A DNA stretch of 64,000 nucleotides from Borrelia turicatae 91E135 (lineage in GTDB: Bacteria > Spirochaetota > Spirochaetia > Borreliales > Borreliaceae), in contig NC_008710.1 in NCBI RefSeq assembly GCF_000012085.2, forward strand, positions 496,001 to 560,000. Reading direction: 5' to 3'. Below, one piece after another: positions 63,320 through 64,000 of the stretch (position 1 is its first letter; each line of letters opens with the position of its first letter). The translations under genes were made by a program, and so were the position numbers. Under the pieces are notes generated by a model. That model saw only the letters and a program-made list of their open reading frames with translations, made no database searches and was not told the DNA's origin.

Positions 63320-64000
63320 TTGGGTTTGCTTATTAAGAAATCAATAGGAATTATTGCCTGTCCCGGTGGAAGGGTATTTGCAGATAAAATAATGGAAGAA
63401 CTTAAAAAAATATTTTTAGATAGTGAGAGTGAAGTTATTGAAAAAATTTCGCAAACTTCTAGTTGTTTCAAAGAAGATGTCTTGAAGCTTGAAGAAATTT
63501 TGTCTCCTTTTTTAGAAGGACTTGAATTTTCTAACTTAAGATTTGATGAGTCGGTGGAGATTCCTGTAAATTTTGTTAAGTTTGCTAATGGTGAATTTAA
63601 GGCAGAAATTTTAAAAACCATAAGAAATAAAGATATTTTTATCGTGCAAGATGTTTCTAATACTTATCCAGTTAATGTAAATAATAATGAAAAAGTAGTA
63701 ATGACAATTAATGATCATTTAATGAATTTGATGACCACAATAGATGCATGCATGCAGGCTAAGGCTAATTCTGTTAGTGTTATCATTCCTTCTTATCCTT
63801 ACTCGAGGCAAGATAAAAAGCATTCAAGAGAAGGTTTAACAGCAAGTCTTTTTGGGAGATTTTTAGAAGAATTGAGAGTTAAACATATTTTAACACTAGA
63901 TATTCATTCAAAAGCGATTGAAAATGTTTTTAGAAAAACGTATTTTGAAAATTTAAATGCGTCTTATGAAATTTTTGATGCTTTAGCTGAATTAATAGAT
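63320..64000 (+). CDS. prs: Ribose-phosphate pyrophosphokinase, N-terminal part (3' end outside window)
   Basis: The frame opens at TTG 63320 behind GGGAG and is still open at 64000 (227 codons seen). VKFANGEFKAEIL (around residues 91-103) and the SYPYSRQDKKHSREGLTASL segment (around 155-174), then LDIHS, are PRPP synthetase signatures. It makes PRPP from ribose-5-phosphate and ATP. The first ~90 residues carry an insertion relative to the compact ~315-residue bacterial enzymes, so the full protein should be long (around 400). Confidence 0.93.
   Translation, partial: MGLLIKKSIGIIACPGGRVFADKIMEELKKIFLDSESEVIEKISQTSSCFKEDVLKLEEILSPFLEGLEFSNLRFDESVEIPVNFVKFANGEFKAEILKTIRNKDIFIVQDVSNTYPVNVNNNEKVVMTINDHLMNLMTTIDACMQAKANSVSVIIPSYPYSRQDKKHSREGLTASLFGRFLEELRVKHILTLDIHSKAIENVFRKTYFENLNASYEIFDALAELID

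Noticed and set aside
63232-63621. 129-codon minus-strand frame
   Set aside because: It is antisense to the start of prs, which carries unmistakable PRPP synthetase motifs on the plus strand.
1-64000. Mobile elements, prophage, restriction or toxin-antitoxin modules
   Set aside because: No transposase, integrase, phage, methyltransferase-endonuclease or toxin-like gene pair is visible on either strand.

Overview
This window is a chromosomal segment of a Borrelia-type spirochaete. The evidence is very low G+C (roughly 30% by eye), a tuf-S10-spc-alpha ribosomal block with tuf at its head, an archaeal-type PheRS pair, RNase Y/YmdB/TlyA in series, relaxed spirochaetal lipoboxes and a giant membrane-anchored coiled-coil protein. 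From memory, the gene order follows the B. burgdorferi block running from about BB0474 to BB0544. Several proteins (for example TrxB) differ clearly from the Lyme-group sequences I remember, so a relapsing-fever-clade species is my best guess, held with low confidence.

Layout. 1-1.3 kb: the 3' end of a MATE transporter and a small putative lipoprotein. 1.5-15.9 kb: one long plus-strand translation operon, tuf to rplQ, with secY, rpmJ and rpoA. 15.9-19.0 kb: rny, a ymdB-like gene and tlyA, almost certainly partly co-transcribed. 19.0-23.1 kb: a GerMN protein on the minus strand, der, an exported protein with a possible NlpC/P60-like site, and a HAD phosphatase. 23.1-30.0 kb: a ~2,300-residue coiled-coil protein with a five-copy 99-bp tandem repeat. 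30-34.4 kb: pheS, pheT, trxB. 34.4-38.7 kb (minus): the heat-shock operon grpE-dnaK-dnaJ plus an rRNA methyltransferase. 39-45.7 kb (plus): NAD synthetase, a receiver-PP2C phosphatase, an unknown membrane-anchored protein and type III pantothenate kinase. 42.5-48.6 kb holds minus-strand genes of unknown or envelope function. 49-54.2 kb (plus): MBL hydrolase, exonuclease III, an exported protein and an M16 lipoprotein protease. 54.2-59.9 kb (minus): a gluzincin-like exported protein, three tRNA genes, a TPR protein, a bactofilin, a BI-1 family membrane protein and EF-G. 60.3-64 kb (plus): a KTSC protein, two related barrel-like exported proteins flanking a TPR lipoprotein, and the start of prs.

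There is no prophage, IS element, CRISPR array or plasmid-like segment: this is mostly core chromosome. The less ordinary signals are regulatory or structural. They are a 24-bp-arm inverted repeat that buries a start codon just behind a tRNA terminator (55.6 kb), twin TCTTTAAAGA palindromes bracketing the grpE promoter -35, a long-form NAD synthetase whose glutaminase active site looks lost, an apparently intact Rec-PP2C phosphatase, a membrane alpha/beta-hydrolase-like protein lacking its nucleophile, and a 33-residue hendecad repeat array. I did not find a clear new multi-gene system. Family calls are made by eye from motifs, and no database search was run.
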